In this document: positions 12,601 through 24,169 of the stretch, in pieces
How positions within the stretch are numbered: position 1 is the first letter of the stretch
Layout: each line of letters begins with the position of its first letter
Assembly (NCBI RefSeq): GCF_014356525.2
Contig: NC_052507.1
Location: 41,886,295-41,950,294, forward strand
Direction: 5' to 3'
Length of the DNA: 64,000 nt
Source: Nilaparvata lugens
Taxonomy: Eukaryota > Arthropoda > Insecta > Hemiptera > Delphacidae
Position numbers and translations under genes: made by a program
The notes under the pieces: generated by a model
The model's input: only the letters and a program-made list of their open reading frames with translations
Told to the model about the DNA's origin: nothing
Databases searched by the model: none

Positions 12601-12803
12601 ATTGATTATTAGATTATCCATGTAAAGATGTATTTTGTAATATTCTCATTATTATAAGAGCAGTCAGTCAACCGCATATCCATGTTTTAATTCCAAGACC
12701 CTCAAACCACTAGAATGAGGATCACATTATTGATCAGATCAAAATCCGCAGATCTCAGGGTCTAGCACAATTTCAACAACTAAGCCTTCTCCGACAAAAT
12801 CAT

Positions 12804-14197
12804 TTGTCACCAGGAGTTCGGTTTCAGAGGCTGAATGACTTTTTTACCAATGTTGGTGGAAGACAGGCTATAGCTTTGAACAATGAACTAGGGAATTCTT
12901 CCAACTTTGATCACAACAACGATATAACTGAAACACCTCTACTGAATTCTTTCTTCATGAGACCAACAGATTCTAAAGAAATTAAAGAGACAATAAAAGA
13001 GCTGAAGAATAATTGCGCCCCAGGAATGGATAATCTCAATAACACAGTACTCAAGCAAATAGGCCACACTATTTCACAACCACTAGCCACGATTTTCAAT
13101 AAATGTTTCGAGCAAGGCTACTTCCCCAAACACTTCAAAAAAGCCAAAATAAAACCTCTCTTCAAGCAAGGAGATCCATCAAATCCTGGCAATTACAGGC
13201 CAATCAGTCTTATCAGTAATCTGGCAAAAAATTATGGAAAAGATTATAAAGAAGAGATTAGTCCTGTTTTTGAGCAAACATAAATTAATAAATGAAAATC
13301 GATTTGGATTTCAGGCTGAGAAGAGTATGGAAGATGCATTAATTAAATTTGCTAATACTGTTTCACAAAACCTGAATTCCAATTACAAATCTATAGCGGT
13401 TTTCTTGGATATCAAAAAAGCTTTTGATACTATTCTACATTACTCCCTTTACAATAAACTCGAGAAATATGGCTTCAGGGGAATTCTTCTAGAATTAATT
13501 AAAAGCTATTTGAGAGATAGAACACAGTCTTTTACAATAAATGGATGTACTGATACCTCTAAAATGACCTCTTATGGGTTGCCTCAGGGAACTGTACTTT
13601 CACCAATCCTTTTTATTATATATGTGAATGATTTACTGAGCCTGAAACTAAAAAACTCAACAACTATATCATTCGCAGATGACACTGCAGCTGTTTTCTA
13701 TGGAAAATTGTGGATCGCAGCTCTTGAAATTGCAGAACAGAATTGTTTTCTCTCATTAAAAAATGGTTGGACAAAAACACTTTGAGCTTGAACATTGATA
13801 AAACCAATTACATCACCTTTGCACTCAATACAACTGGTAAACCCGACGAAAATATGAATCTGAGACTACATTCAAACTGCAACATGAACTTCAATAACTG
13901 CACTTGTCCCATAATAAAAAGAGTAACAAGCACAAAATTTATCTAGGCGTCATAATAGATGAATATTTGAAGTGGGACATCCATAACAAATTTTTATGCA
14001 AAAGAATCAGATATCTTTCTTATAAATTCTACGAAGAAAAAAAAATTCTAAACTCAAGTCATCTTAAAATGGTATACTTTGCACTGGTACAGTCCATAAT
14101 TCAGTATGGTATTGCACTGGTACAGTCCATAATTCAGTATGGTATTTCAGTACGTCATAATCTTTTAGGTTATTTAGACAAAAAAGAATTAAAATAA
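12804..14197 (+). pseudogene. Non-LTR retrotransposon ORF2, reverse transcriptase part
   Basis: Continues the element begun at 8692. The RT domain is recognisable from KELKNNCAPGMDNL (fingers), NYRPISLISN, FLDIKKAFD (motif A), YGLPQGTVLSPILF (motif B) and the catalytic SFADDT box near 13675, then YLGVIIDEYLKWD after it. It is broken: one extra A in a run near 13225 shifts the frame, a second shift lies near 13745-13785, and a third near 13905-13945. A 33-bp unit (about 14082-14147, ALVQSIIQYGI) is duplicated in tandem in frame. It ends at a TAA at about 14195, where the inverted dispersed repeat begins. Confidence 0.88.
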
Positions 14198-14480
14198 AAA
14201 ATACTTGGATAATTTCTTGATATTCAGATAACCTAAGATTTGCTAGAGCTATGACCTTCCAGTTTTGCTTTCGGAAGTGCCTAATAAACAATTATTCTCA
14301 AATATATTATATATTGTTTTATTTTTCTGTGTGGCGAAAAATAGTGTTCGCACCACGGGCAAAAATGTTTCTCCAGCTCTCAATCTTTTCTAGTCCTCGG
14401 CCTACGGCCTCGGACTTGAAAACCGATTTCGAGCCGGAAAAGTCTCATTTTCGGCCCTAGATGCGAAATATACCATTACA
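14190..14480 (-). repeat. Dispersed repeat copy C, inverted relative to copy A
   Basis: Reverse complement of the start of copy A, including the GGCCTACGGCC palindrome and the terminal GCGAAATATACCATTACA, which mirrors TGTAATAGTATATTTCGC at 2950. Copies A and C thus form an inverted pair 11.5 kb apart that encloses the whole viral/non-LTR complex. Confidence 0.8.
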
Positions 14481-15449
14481 GCCCTAGGGCAAAGACGTTA
14501 AAGAGGTATAGACCCACAATGCCCATGCCTTCTCTTACTTGAAATAGAAGGCTGCCATTGAGGTATTTCAGCGTGAGAAATTAAAACTTCATAGGGGAGA
14601 GAATGCTGTTTTGGCGCTGCAATACAGTTTAATATTAGGCTGTTTAACTCATTTCTTCGAAATGAGATTACATTATTCGTATTATTGTATAAAAATGAAT
14701 TTTTAATAACCTGGGTTAGTAGACTTACCTAGGCTACCAGGCCTAGGTAACAACTAACCTGGGCCTTATTACAATCAATTTATTTGAACTCAACCTGCAA
14801 AAATTAAATATGAGTGGTTGCAGAGTTTCAAACTATCATAAATGAATAACAAGTTGACAATTAAAATTAGTCTCAAGTATTATTAAACGAATGGCTGAAT
14901 GTATTTGTTTTGTATAGTGAGGTCCACGTTATAATGACAGTATTTGATCAATTCTGGTTTTGCTATCCTTGTCTATCATTCGACAAAGCCGGTGGTACTA
15001 TATTTTTCTAGGTCCACAACGATGACAATTATGTTTTTGACAGTGTAGAAATATAATTAATTAATTCAGAGAATCGGCATCGCTTTTCTTCTATCTTTAT
15101 CCCCTGCCATTATATCGTGGACCACACTCTAGTTACCTGTGATACGAAATTTAGACAGTTCTATTTGATCTATTGCTATAATTTATAGCTGAACAAAACT
15201 TTGTGATTGTTGGTAATCTAACCAGCTATGTCTCCAGCGTTTCTATGTAACCAGAATTTATGAAAATTTCAAATAATTTAATAATTATAATATTGATTAA
15301 TCCAGCATCCACGAACAAATCACCACTTATGGGATTGTAATAATCTTCCAGGTTGACCCCTCAATGGCTGATTTCCACATGTTCAATTCCAAGTAAGACA
15401 CTAGCGCTGCATGTGAGTCTATACATCTTTAAGGTCTTTGCCCTAGGGC
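14481..15449. mobile_element. About 0.97-kb element with GCCCTAGGGCAAAGAC inverted termini
   Basis: GCCCTAGGGCAAAGACG followed by TTAAAGAGGTATAGAC at 14481-14512 is matched as an inverted repeat at 15417-15449. Weaker complementarity continues inward (TCTTACTTGAAATAGAA near 14535 and its counterpart near 15390). There is no coding region. It carries the 219-bp MITE at 14913-15131 and abuts copy C exactly. Confidence 0.6.
14913..15131. mobile_element. Second copy of the 219-bp TATAGTGAGG MITE
   Basis: Same length and termini as 3639-3857 and in the same orientation at its start, with moderate divergence inside. The right end reads GTGGACCACACTCTA. Confidence 0.72.
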
Positions 15450-15548
15450 CGTTAAAATTTTACCGACCTGGTCAGAAAACAATCACTTTCGGCCTCCATA
15501 TGACGCACGAAAACCAGCTCATTACATCCAAGTGGGGCGAAAAATAGA
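15440..15548 (+). repeat. Dispersed repeat fragment D
   Basis: From GCCCTAGGGCCGTTAAAAT to GGGGCGAAAAATAG it matches the first 110 bases of copy B, then stops. Confidence 0.7.
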
Positions 15549-15757
15549 TTATCGCCTGCTCCTCACAAAACAACTGTTTCATGTTGAGTTTTCAGTTTGT
15601 AAAGAAGAACTTTAAAAGCGGTTGTAGAAAGAAAATATTTTCTAGTAAGAAAGTTGGAGAAAATGCGTTCCTACCCAATACACTTGGATTTAGTACTTTT
15701 ATTTGAAGTGAAAAGTAAGTGGAAGTAGCTTGTATGTAAATGATAAGTACCTATTAA

Positions 15758-16681
15758 GCTGCGTTTACACCGGAGTTGATAACATGAGTTTTATTAATAA
15801 AAAGTTGTCAACTTGACTGAATCGACAAAAAATTCTCTTGAAAAAAGTTGATAGCTCGTGTTTTCAACAGGAAATTCCTTGTTATTAACAAAATTTATGC
15901 TATCCATCGAGAGTCGGTAAGTTTATTTGTTAATAACAGGTTACTATCTTCCCCGCAACACCCTCGTCAAGCATCCCTACCCTACAACTACAGCTGTTCC
16001 CTACTAACTACAGCTGCAGACAAAACACGTGACAAAGTTATTAACATTTTGTTGATAACAAAACTAGCAGTGAAAAGAAAATGTTATTAACTTATGATGA
16101 AAACTTTTGTTCTAAACGCATTATAATTTAGTTACATTAGCTCAAATGAAGATCATTATTTTAATGATCACACACATGTTTCAATTCAAATTTGAAGACA
16201 ATAATCTCTTTTCTGTATAGGGCTACTTGTAATATAAATATAAAGAAAATAAAAATCTCAGTACCCTTTTTTTGAAATATTTTATCACAACATGTTTCGG
16301 ACATTTATGCCATTTTCAAGTGATATGAAGTGAAGTAGTATTTATTTATTTACTTCATATCACTTGAAAATGGCATAAATGGCCGAAACATGTTGTGATA
16401 AAATATTTCAAAAAAAGGGTACTGAGATTTTTATTCTCTTTATATTTTTATTGAAGACAATTTTTTGCTTTTTATTCCGGCTGTTATATCATATGAATAG
16501 TCTCGTTAAATAAAATCATATGGAAGTCAATTATATTGATTACAAGATCTTGGTAATAACAAGTAATTTTCTGTTAGAAACATGAGTTATTAACTTTTGT
16601 AAAGAGCAATTTTTGACGATTCAGTCAAGTTAATAACTTTTTGTTAATAACTCGTGTTATTAACTCCGGTGTAAACGCAGC
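15758..16681. mobile_element. 924-bp MITE with TTAA target duplication
   Basis: Flanked by TTAA at 15754-15757 and 16682-16685. Termini GCTGCGTTTACACCGGAGTT are perfect inverted repeats over 20 bases and similar over about 80. TTAA duplication points to the piggyBac or Kolobok type, which is inference since no transposase is present. A 144-bp relative lies at 27384. A separate hairpin element is nested at 16236-16450. Confidence 0.88.
16236..16450. repeat. Foldback element, about 95-bp arms
   Basis: Two nearly perfect inverted arms (around AAATCTCAGTACCC and AAGTGATATGAAG) meet at a short ATTTATTTATT-type centre near 16340. It is nested in the TTAA MITE. Confidence 0.88.
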
Positions 16682-16798
16682 TTAAAACTTCTATTGGCAC
16701 AATAGAATAAAAAAAACAATGACTTCTGCTTAGCAATCACGAGAATGCTTTAAATACATAACACTTGCATTCAAGTAGGTATATCAGCACATGACCTC

Positions 16799-17584
16799 TG
16801 CCGTGCTACCAATTTTTCCTTAAACGGTTGGAATAGCATTTAACACCTATCAACCTAAGGATAGTTGTCGGCTCCAATGAAATAGATTCTTGATAAATTG
16901 TGAATGGATCTATTGCCTATGAATGAGAAATCCAGTTTTCAGAGCAAATTAACTTATAATCTTCAGATGAATTTATACAAATACACAAAGAACTATATCT
17001 TAAGCCTAATTATTTTTAGAGTAACTACGAACTAAAATACTTATCTAGTTTACAGTTGAAAAACAGTGGCTATTGGCTTGAAGACACAAATTAACTAAAT
17101 CTTAACAAAATAGAACACAAAAATTTGTATAAAACTCAATTTAAAACATTAATAAACGAAAATGATTCAGAGCAAAATTTTACAACAACACTCCTAGCCA
17201 GCCATTTTTCTAGAGAGGGCCTAACAGGAGAAAACCTAAGTTACAAGTCAGAGAGCCAACGCCTCCAACATTACAGACACGTCACCAAAATATTATAACT
17301 TACAAGTTTAGAATTCACATTCTACATCTGTTCTCAATAAAACTTTATTTTGAAACTATTATTTTAAATTTTTATATATATCTCGATTTAAATAAACCAT
17401 TTATCTAGTAATTTTGTTAACCCTGCCTCGGTGACACCATGGAACAATGCAACAAACATTTACGATAATAAATTCTCCGTCAAAAAGTTTGTCCGTCTAT
17501 TGATGACTCTGATATTTACTATAAAGTTCCATAGATCTCGAATTGAAGATTCGATTCAAATGTGAGAAAAAATGTAATATTACA
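16799..17584 (-). repeat. 3' LTR of the minus-strand retroelement
   Basis: 786 bp, reading on the minus strand TGTAATATTACATTTTTTC to GGTAGCACGGCA. It matches 21652-22437 throughout. An AATAAA-type signal on the minus strand is not obvious. Confidence 0.95.
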
Positions 17585-17598
17585 AATACCCCCCTCTT
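17585..17598 (-). promoter_or_regulatory. Polypurine tract
   Basis: On the minus strand AAGAGGGGGGTATT stands immediately before the 3' LTR, the expected site for plus-strand priming. The same tract occurs before the LTR of the second copy (33290-33303). Confidence 0.8.
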
Positions 17599-18171
17599 GA
17601 CATAAAAAAATTTTACTGTTTGAAAATTTAAAGAAAAAATTTACATTGACCCTAATGAAAATTGTTGAAATTTAAATTTGAGAACAGTAACAATTTTTTC
17701 TAGAAAAACATTACATGTCATCCTATAATTGAAAATTATTATAAAAATTCATCAATAGCATTTGTTATATGTTTCCAAACAATATTTCAAAGTATAGAAT
17801 ATCAAAATTACTTTTGATTTAGCTTTATAATTTAAAGGAAAATATCTCAACAGAAAGTTTAATATGTAAAGAATAGTTTTTTGAAATTGCACATAAATTT
17901 AATAGATAGAAAAATTCAATTTTTTATTGCAAAAAAAAAAAAATTAGTATGTTGAATGAAAAATTTATTATTTTTATTATTATTTTTTTTTTAAATGAAT
18001 TGATGAATTGTTACATTTAATTTTCACATAAAATTTCAATAAATCAAAAAATGTTCATTTCTTTCACTATTGACGCGGTTGATTTTATTGATGCACATTT
18101 TGGAAAACAGTCCGTTAAGGCACTCAGTATGATTTTCAGTTAAGTGTGACTCCAATGTGATGACGTTAGTG

Positions 18172-18360
18172 TTGGGCTGATCTGGATGCACGTAGTGTTG
18201 GGCTGATACTTGTAGTCGACTGATGCATATCAAACTCGATACAGGTGACATCTCAGTTAGCATTGCCTCATGCTTGTAGTAGACGGCTGCATACCAAACT
18301 CGATACAGGTGACATCTCAGTTAGCATTGCCTCATGTTTGTAGTAGACGGCTGCATACTG
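18172..18360 (-). repeat. 64-bp tandem repeat in the retroelement
   Basis: CGATACAGGTGACATCTCAGTTAGC recurs at 18237 and 18301 (64-bp spacing), with a decayed third copy to the left. The second retroelement has the same unit expanded to five copies at 32487-32790, so copy number varies between insertions. Confidence 0.85.
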
Positions 18361-18835
18361 CTTTGGCATCGGCGTTGATACTGGCATTGGCGCAGGCATT
18401 GGCATTGGCGCAGGCATTGGCATTGGCATTGGCGCAGGCATCGGCGTTGATTTTTGTTGTTGGCATCAGCATTGGCGCAGGCATTGGCGTAGCTATTGGT
18501 ATTGGCATCAGCATTGGCGCGGATTTTGGCATTGGCGCAGGCATTGGCGTAGCTATTGGCATTGGCGCAGGCATTGACATCAGCACAGGCATCGGCGTAG
18601 ATTTTGGCATTTTGGCGTAGTTATTAGTGTTGATATTGGCGTAGTTATTAGTGTAGGCATCAGCATTGGCGCAGATTTTGGCATTGGCGCAGGCATTGGC
18701 GTAGCTATTGGCATTGGCGTATATTTTTGTTGTTGGCATCAGCGTTGGCGCAGGCATTGGCGTAGCTATTGGCATCAGCATTGGCGCAGATTTTGGCATT
18801 GGCGCAGGCATTGGCGTAGTTATTAGTGTAGGCAT
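18332..18835 (-). CDS. Met-Pro-Ala/Thr-rich repetitive ORF of the LTR element
   Basis: A 167-codon open frame on the element's sense strand is made of six-base repeats of the GCCAAT/GCCTGC type, giving runs such as TPMPAPMPKSAPM. The second element copy has a 196-codon frame of the same kind in the same place and orientation (31675-32265). Both frames stay open although the repeats have diverged. Translation is unproven; the low complexity alone could keep the frame open. I know no family that matches. Confidence 0.35.
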   Translation of the reverse strand: MPTLITTPMPAPMPKSAPMLMPIATPMPAPTLMPTTKIYANANSYANACANAKICANADAYTNNYANINTNNYAKMPKSTPMPVLMSMPAPMPIATPMPAPMPKSAPMLMPIPIATPMPAPMLMPTTKINADACANANANACANANACANASINADAKAVCSRLLQT

Positions 18836-20746
18836 CAGCGTAGATTTTGGCGTAGTTATTGGTGTAGATATTGGCGTAGATATGTCACACTAGTTCGAAA
18901 ATCACCCAAATGTTCTTAACACTCTTCATGGCGTTCACTTGTTGCTGATTTCGAGATTCACATGATAACTATTTCAATGTTAATGTCTGTGCTGTACCTG
19001 TTATCTTAAAATGCTTATAAACTAAAAAGAAAAACTTGATTAGGCTATCAATACAATCTAATACACATGAAAATTATTTTTAAATATATATGACATTGAA
19101 ATTTGTTAACATCTTATTATACAGTCAGCAATACATAAATTGTGAAATATGGACATATCAATGATAAATTTAAAAAAATTCATTTTCATCTATTCACTGT
19201 TCAAATATCTAAATTTAATCCATTCTTCAAAATAGAAATAGAATTTCATAACACCCTGTATCATTATCAAAATTGTAAAAAACATCAGATCATCACAACA
19301 AAAATTAATTTCAATACATATTTCAATAATTTCAGACAATTGGTCTTCTATTCACAATCATTTCATAATATATCTGCATTTCATTATCATTTAATATAAC
19401 ATTTCATTTATAGCATTTATAGCAAGTTCATTTCACATTTATGATTTATCATTCAGGGTTTCAAAATTATTTAGTTTTAATTTTGTTCAAAAATTGTATA
19501 AAAAGCAAATTATTTAATATTGTTAATCATCGTTTGTTGGATACTATAGTTTATTTCGACTTTTCAATGTTCTGAACACAAGCTACATTTCATGACAAAA
19601 CTTTACTATCAATCATTAAACAAGAAATCATTCAAAACATCAATAATATTTTGCTTCAAAGGCAAACAATATTCATAAGTAATCTGCATCTATGGCAATC
19701 AACATTATTAATCATTATTTTTGCATCTATGGCAATCAACATTATCATTATTTTGCATCTATGGCAATCAACATTATTAATCAACACAAAAAATATTATC
19801 TCATTACTGCCTCTCTAAGTCATAACCTCTGTTATTCCTTCTTTAGGCAATAATGGGTTTCCATCTCAAAAAACAATCACATACCAGCAAAATTCTAATC
19901 AACAAACCCCACTAAAAATTCTACATACACTCCAGCATCCATTTCAAACGATAATCAATCATATCAAAATTTATAGAACAAACAGTTTTAAAAATTTTGA
20001 AAAAGATATCAATCACAAAAAACTTATTTCAATTAATAATATAACAAAACGTTTTTATTCAATAAAAACATTATTATTCAAGCTAACTTTCATTAATACA
20101 TCACATATATATGGCTACAGAATTCATTAATACTTTCAAATTTTTAAGTTTATTTATTATAATAACATAATTTATAATTTAAAGACTGTATAATAAGTAC
20201 AAACATTTCAAGATTATAATACAAAGATGATCAAGATGAATAATGGGTAAATAAGTTCCCTAAAAATACAAAAAAGAGAAAAAGAAAACTGGGTAAATAA
20301 ATTCCCTAAAACAATACAAAGAAGAGAAAGATTAATAATGGGTAATAAGTTCCCTAAAACAATACACACAAAATTGATACACTTCACATAAGTGATACAT
20401 GATGAAAAAATATATCACAAGCAAACAATTCTTTACACTACAGTGGATAGATTTTAGAAAAGTTAAGTTTTATCAACAATTTAAAGATTAGGAAAATAAG
20501 CTATTTTAACTTCTAATATTATTTCAGAAGAATACAAATTTAAATGACTATGGACAAGATTGGTTAAGATATGCATCATAGAAGAAATTTACTGAATATT
20601 ACACAAAGACAGGAAAGAATCGAAAATTGAAAAGATTAAGGGCCAAGAAAATAGGCTACAGGAAAGAAAAAAGACACAATTATGGACTCTTACCATACAC
20701 TGTGTAGCGATTATGCTATTCTGAATCCCGGCATAACACAGGATTC
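18836..20746 (-). other. Non-coding internal region of the LTR element
   Basis: AT-rich and collinear with 29778-31640 of the second copy. It holds small repeats: GCATCTATGGCAATCAACATT at 19685, 19723 and 19754, and ATGGGTAAATAAGTTCCCT-like units near 20243, 20290 and 20338. No pol-type ORF is seen on either strand. Confidence 0.7.
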
Positions 20747-21460
20747 CTAATCATTGTGTGTTGGGGAATACCCTTTCATCATGTGATTCACTGTCATCAT
20801 TTTGTAAGTAAGCAACTTGAAACAACCTTTGAATACTAACACATCAATGGAGACTTTATGCTTTGTTTTCTTCAAGAACATGATTTTATTCATGGGTTCA
20901 TTTGTTTCAACAAAGCCATTTTGCTCACAAAAGTTAGTCATGTTCACTTGAGAATGCATTGCATACACCTTTTCAATTCTCAGTTGAAAGTTGAACTCAT
21001 CAACTTGACTCAAAGCAACATTCATTTTGTTTACATTATTCCTAACCTCCATAGAAACCTGTCTCATGTAATCATTCACTTTGTTTATAGTTTTCCTAAC
21101 CTTCAATGTAGCAATATTACTTTCATGATAGTTGACTTTCAGTGAAGACAACTCCCTACCTACTTCTTTATTCAATTGTACTATCTCACTAAGGTTGACT
21201 TTTTCAACAACAGTAACTAGGCCTACAGTGTCAGAAACTTGAATGAGTTGATCCTGTATCTTAACATTACTATCTTCATGATTATCTTTCAATGTTTCAT
21301 GTGCATTTTTCAATAGAAGGTTTATACTAACCTGCTCTAGTCTAATGCTAGCAAATTCTTGCTTCATCTCATCAAACCTAGCACTTTGATCTTGTTTCAA
21401 ATCATCAAACTTTTGTGTTAAGAATGCTATAAGATTCAGATCATCTTTAATGTTTGCCAT
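20747..21460 (-). CDS. Gag-like coiled-coil protein of the LTR element
   Basis: Intact 237-codon ORF starting with ATG at 21460, about 170 bases inside the 5' LTR where gag is expected. The first 130 residues are rich in Glu, Lys, Gln and Leu with heptad-like spacing, typical of coiled coil. The C-terminal half has a distinctive conserved stretch (NGFVETNEPMNKIMFLKKTK, then FKGCFKLLTYKMM). No zinc knuckle and no protease motif is present. The second element copy at 29400-29777 preserves the C-terminal half at roughly five-sixths identity, mostly conservative changes, which suggests past selection on the protein. Role as a particle or RNA-binding protein is inference from position. Confidence 0.6.
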   Translation of the reverse strand: MANIKDDLNLIAFLTQKFDDLKQDQSARFDEMKQEFASIRLEQVSINLLLKNAHETLKDNHEDSNVKIQDQLIQVSDTVGLVTVVEKVNLSEIVQLNKEVGRELSSLKVNYHESNIATLKVRKTINKVNDYMRQVSMEVRNNVNKMNVALSQVDEFNFQLRIEKVYAMHSQVNMTNFCEQNGFVETNEPMNKIMFLKKTKHKVSIDVLVFKGCFKLLTYKMMTVNHMMKGYSPTHND

Positions 21461-21630
21461 TTTGTAATATGCAATGATATCTATTCATTAAAACTTGATC
21501 TCTCTTGAACCGATTTCCCATTCAGCAGTACACCACTCATAACCTATCAAGATATCTATCCTACCAATAATTTTTCATAACCAGGGATTTCATGGTGTAC
21601 CATTTGGGACATATTTATTTTGTAATTCGG

Positions 21631-21651
21631 TCCCACCACAGGGGTAACATT
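21631..21651 (-). promoter_or_regulatory. Candidate primer-binding site
   Basis: On the minus strand TGGTGGGACCGAATTAC begins 13 bases after the 5' LTR end. A TGG start matches the CCA end of a tRNA primer. The gap is a little larger than usual, so the exact site is uncertain. Confidence 0.4.
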
Positions 21652-22437
21652 TGCCGTGCTACCAATTTTTCCTTAAACGGTTGGAATAGCATTTAACACC
21701 TATCAACCTAAGGATAGTTGTCGGCTCCAATGAAATAGATTCTTGATAAATTGTGAATGGATCTATTGCCTATGAATGAGAAATCCAGTTTTCAGAGCAA
21801 ATTAACTTATAATCTTCAGATGAATTTATACAAATACACAAAGAACTATATCTTAAGCCTAATTATTTTTAGAGTAACTACGAACTAAAATACTTATCTA
21901 GTTTACAGTTGAAAAACAGTGGCTATTGGCTTGAAGACACAAATTAACTAAATCTTAACAAAATAGAACACAAAAATTTGTATAAAACTCAATTTAAAAC
22001 ATTAATAAACGAAAATGATTCAGAGCAAAATTTTACAACAACACTCCTAGCCAGCCATTTTTCTAGAGAGGGCCTAACAGGAAAAAACCTAAGTTACAAG
22101 TCAGAGAGCCAACGCCTCCAACATTACAGACACGTCACCAAAATATTATAACTTACAAGTTTAGAATTCACATTCTACATCTGTTCTCAATAAAACTTTA
22201 TTTTGAAACTATTATTTTAAATTTTTATATATATCTCGATTTAAATAAACCATTTATCTAGTAATTTTGTTAACCCTGCCTCGGTGACACCATGGAACAA
22301 TGCAACAAACATTTACGATAATAAATTCTCTGTCAAAAAGTTTGTCCGTCTATTGATGACTCTGATATTTACTATAAAGTTCCATAGATCTCGAATTGAA
22401 GATTCGATTCAAATGTGAGAAAAAATGTAATATTACA
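21652..22437 (-). repeat. 5' LTR of the minus-strand retroelement
   Basis: 786 bp, same as 16799-17584 except two substitutions found by eye (near 22080 and near 22331). It should contain the element promoter. Confidence 0.95.
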
Positions 22438-23320
22438 CCTCTAATGAGAAAATGCTTGGATTAAGAGTCGGTTTCGATAACAACTGAAGAATCCCTTCCA
22501 TTAAAAGAATATACTGAATATACGTGAGGTAAGCTACCAGTGATGAGTAGTGAAACCATTATTATACTATAATACTCAAGAAATTTTTTCTGAATAAACT
22601 GTGAAAAGTGGAGTGGAACTTAGAAGACCAATTTTTGCTCTTAAATTATCTCAAAGATGAGACTTAGCTCAAATTTTTATATTACAAACCTGCTGTTAGC
22701 ATTTTATCTAGATGCTTTACTGGTATCAAATGAATAAATTAGACCACAACTTGTAAATTATCAGCATGTAAATTATAGGGTCAAATCATTGAATAATTGA
22801 AGTGTTGAAAGTGATCTGTAGAATAGTAGCCTAATTGCAACGAAATTTTGTGGATTATTGGGTGGGGCTTGAGAGTCGACCTCGACTTTATTCATTGGCA
22901 ACTAATATTTCCCATTGACATTATCAAATTACCGGTGATCATGTTATTTTTGCTCTTACTTGCTGCAATTAAAGATAAAATTCCAAATTAAGTTGATTCA
23001 GAATTTTCTGAATCTGGCATCCATGGATCTGTTGCCTATTCTGGAATCCTTGGCATAGCCTATCACTTATCGTACATTTCTATTTACTTGTTCAAAAGTT
23101 TAAAAGCAGCCAATCCACTGATTCTTTCTTCCATGGAAATCCATTCATACATAAGAGTACATTGATAATACTTTGTATAACATTCATTGTAGCTGATTCA
23201 TCATGTTTTCAACTTTAGTATCATGAATATTAAAGTGGGATCATTCTAATGTGAATTTGCATGAATCTTAAGTGAGTTGACTCAATCACTTCAACAGTTG
23301 ACTTTCATGATATGGTCTCA
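22438..23320. other. Gene-free spacer
   Basis: AT-rich, no recognised coding or repeat structure. Confidence 0.4.
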
Positions 23321-24007
23321 TTTTATTTATTTATTTATTTGAAAATTTACATATTTGAGGGCACCAGGAACTGAATCCCATTATTGCCCTCATAACACAC
23401 ATTGAGCATACAATTTGAAAATACAATACATTGAAATGAAAATAGAATAACTTAACTAATATACTATTGAGTTTTAGAAAAAACAAAATACAAAAAAAAT
23501 AAATAGAAAACCTTTCAAATATGAAACTTATAGTATAGCAGATAAAAGAAGAAGAACTAAGTATGTAACTAATACTGAAGAATTCAAGAAGAAAAGAAAA
23601 AAGAAACAAAGAAAAGAGAATTATGGAAACTTTGCAAATATGAAACTTATAAATAAAAACACTAATATATTATGTAATACATAGGAAAGAAAAAAAAAAA
23701 GACAAAACTCAACAAACATAAATCTTATTCAAGTCCCCCTGAACACACTGTCTGAATCAAAAAAATCTAATGCATTATTAAGCCTATTGTATAATCGAAG
23801 AGACCTAAACAGGGGAGCATTGTAACCACTGACCGTTCTACATCTAATATCAAAGGTGGGATGATCTCTGGAATTAGCCCAGTCAATGAAGGTCCAAAAA
23901 AGCAGTTTCGATCTGGAAATTAAATAAAAGCTGGATTTCCCACCATCGATAGAACCCTCCCAGAGGGTCATTCTCCCAAAAAATCCCCTTGGAGCTTTCC
24001 GCCCCAA
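23321..24007 (-). pseudogene. 3' end of a non-LTR retrotransposon, 5'-truncated
   Basis: The minus-strand frame ending near 23729 holds a sequence typical of the extreme C-terminus of arthropod non-LTR RT proteins (DHPTFDIRCRTVSGYNAPLF, then RLYNRLN). It is followed by a 3' UTR of about 380 bases ending in a (TAAA)n tail on the minus strand at 23321-23340. The insertion is a dead 5'-truncated copy of the usual target-primed type. Confidence 0.65.
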
Positions 24008-24169
24008 CCCCCTAAAACATGAAAAATGCAGGTAAACACGGGAAATAAATTATCTCTGTAACCATTGATCGGAAACAGTTCTTTTATATGCCATTCGATT
24101 CGTTACATTACGGACTACAATATTAGTTATGTTCATTTTTTCAATAAAATTAACAGTTTTCTTGATAAA

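Larger units (their letters stand above)
16799..22437 (-). mobile_element. Complete non-autonomous LTR retroelement, minus strand
   Basis: Two 786-bp direct repeats bound a 4.07-kb internal region. The flanks carry a 4-bp target duplication CCTC (16795-16798 and 22438-22441). By eye the LTRs differ at two positions, so insertion was recent. A primer-binding-type site follows the 5' LTR and a purine tract precedes the 3' LTR on the minus strand. The only gene-like content is a coiled-coil gag-like ORF and a repetitive Met-Pro-rich ORF; no protease, RT, RNase H or integrase is visible. It is therefore a large non-autonomous (LARD-like) element that must borrow enzymes. A related 5'-truncated copy lies at 29405-34334 and a partial LTR at 24170-24708. 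Confidence 0.93.

Noticed and set aside
18270..18893. Ala/Gly/Ile-rich plus-strand frames
   Set aside because: Antisense reading of the hexanucleotide repeat of the LTR element.
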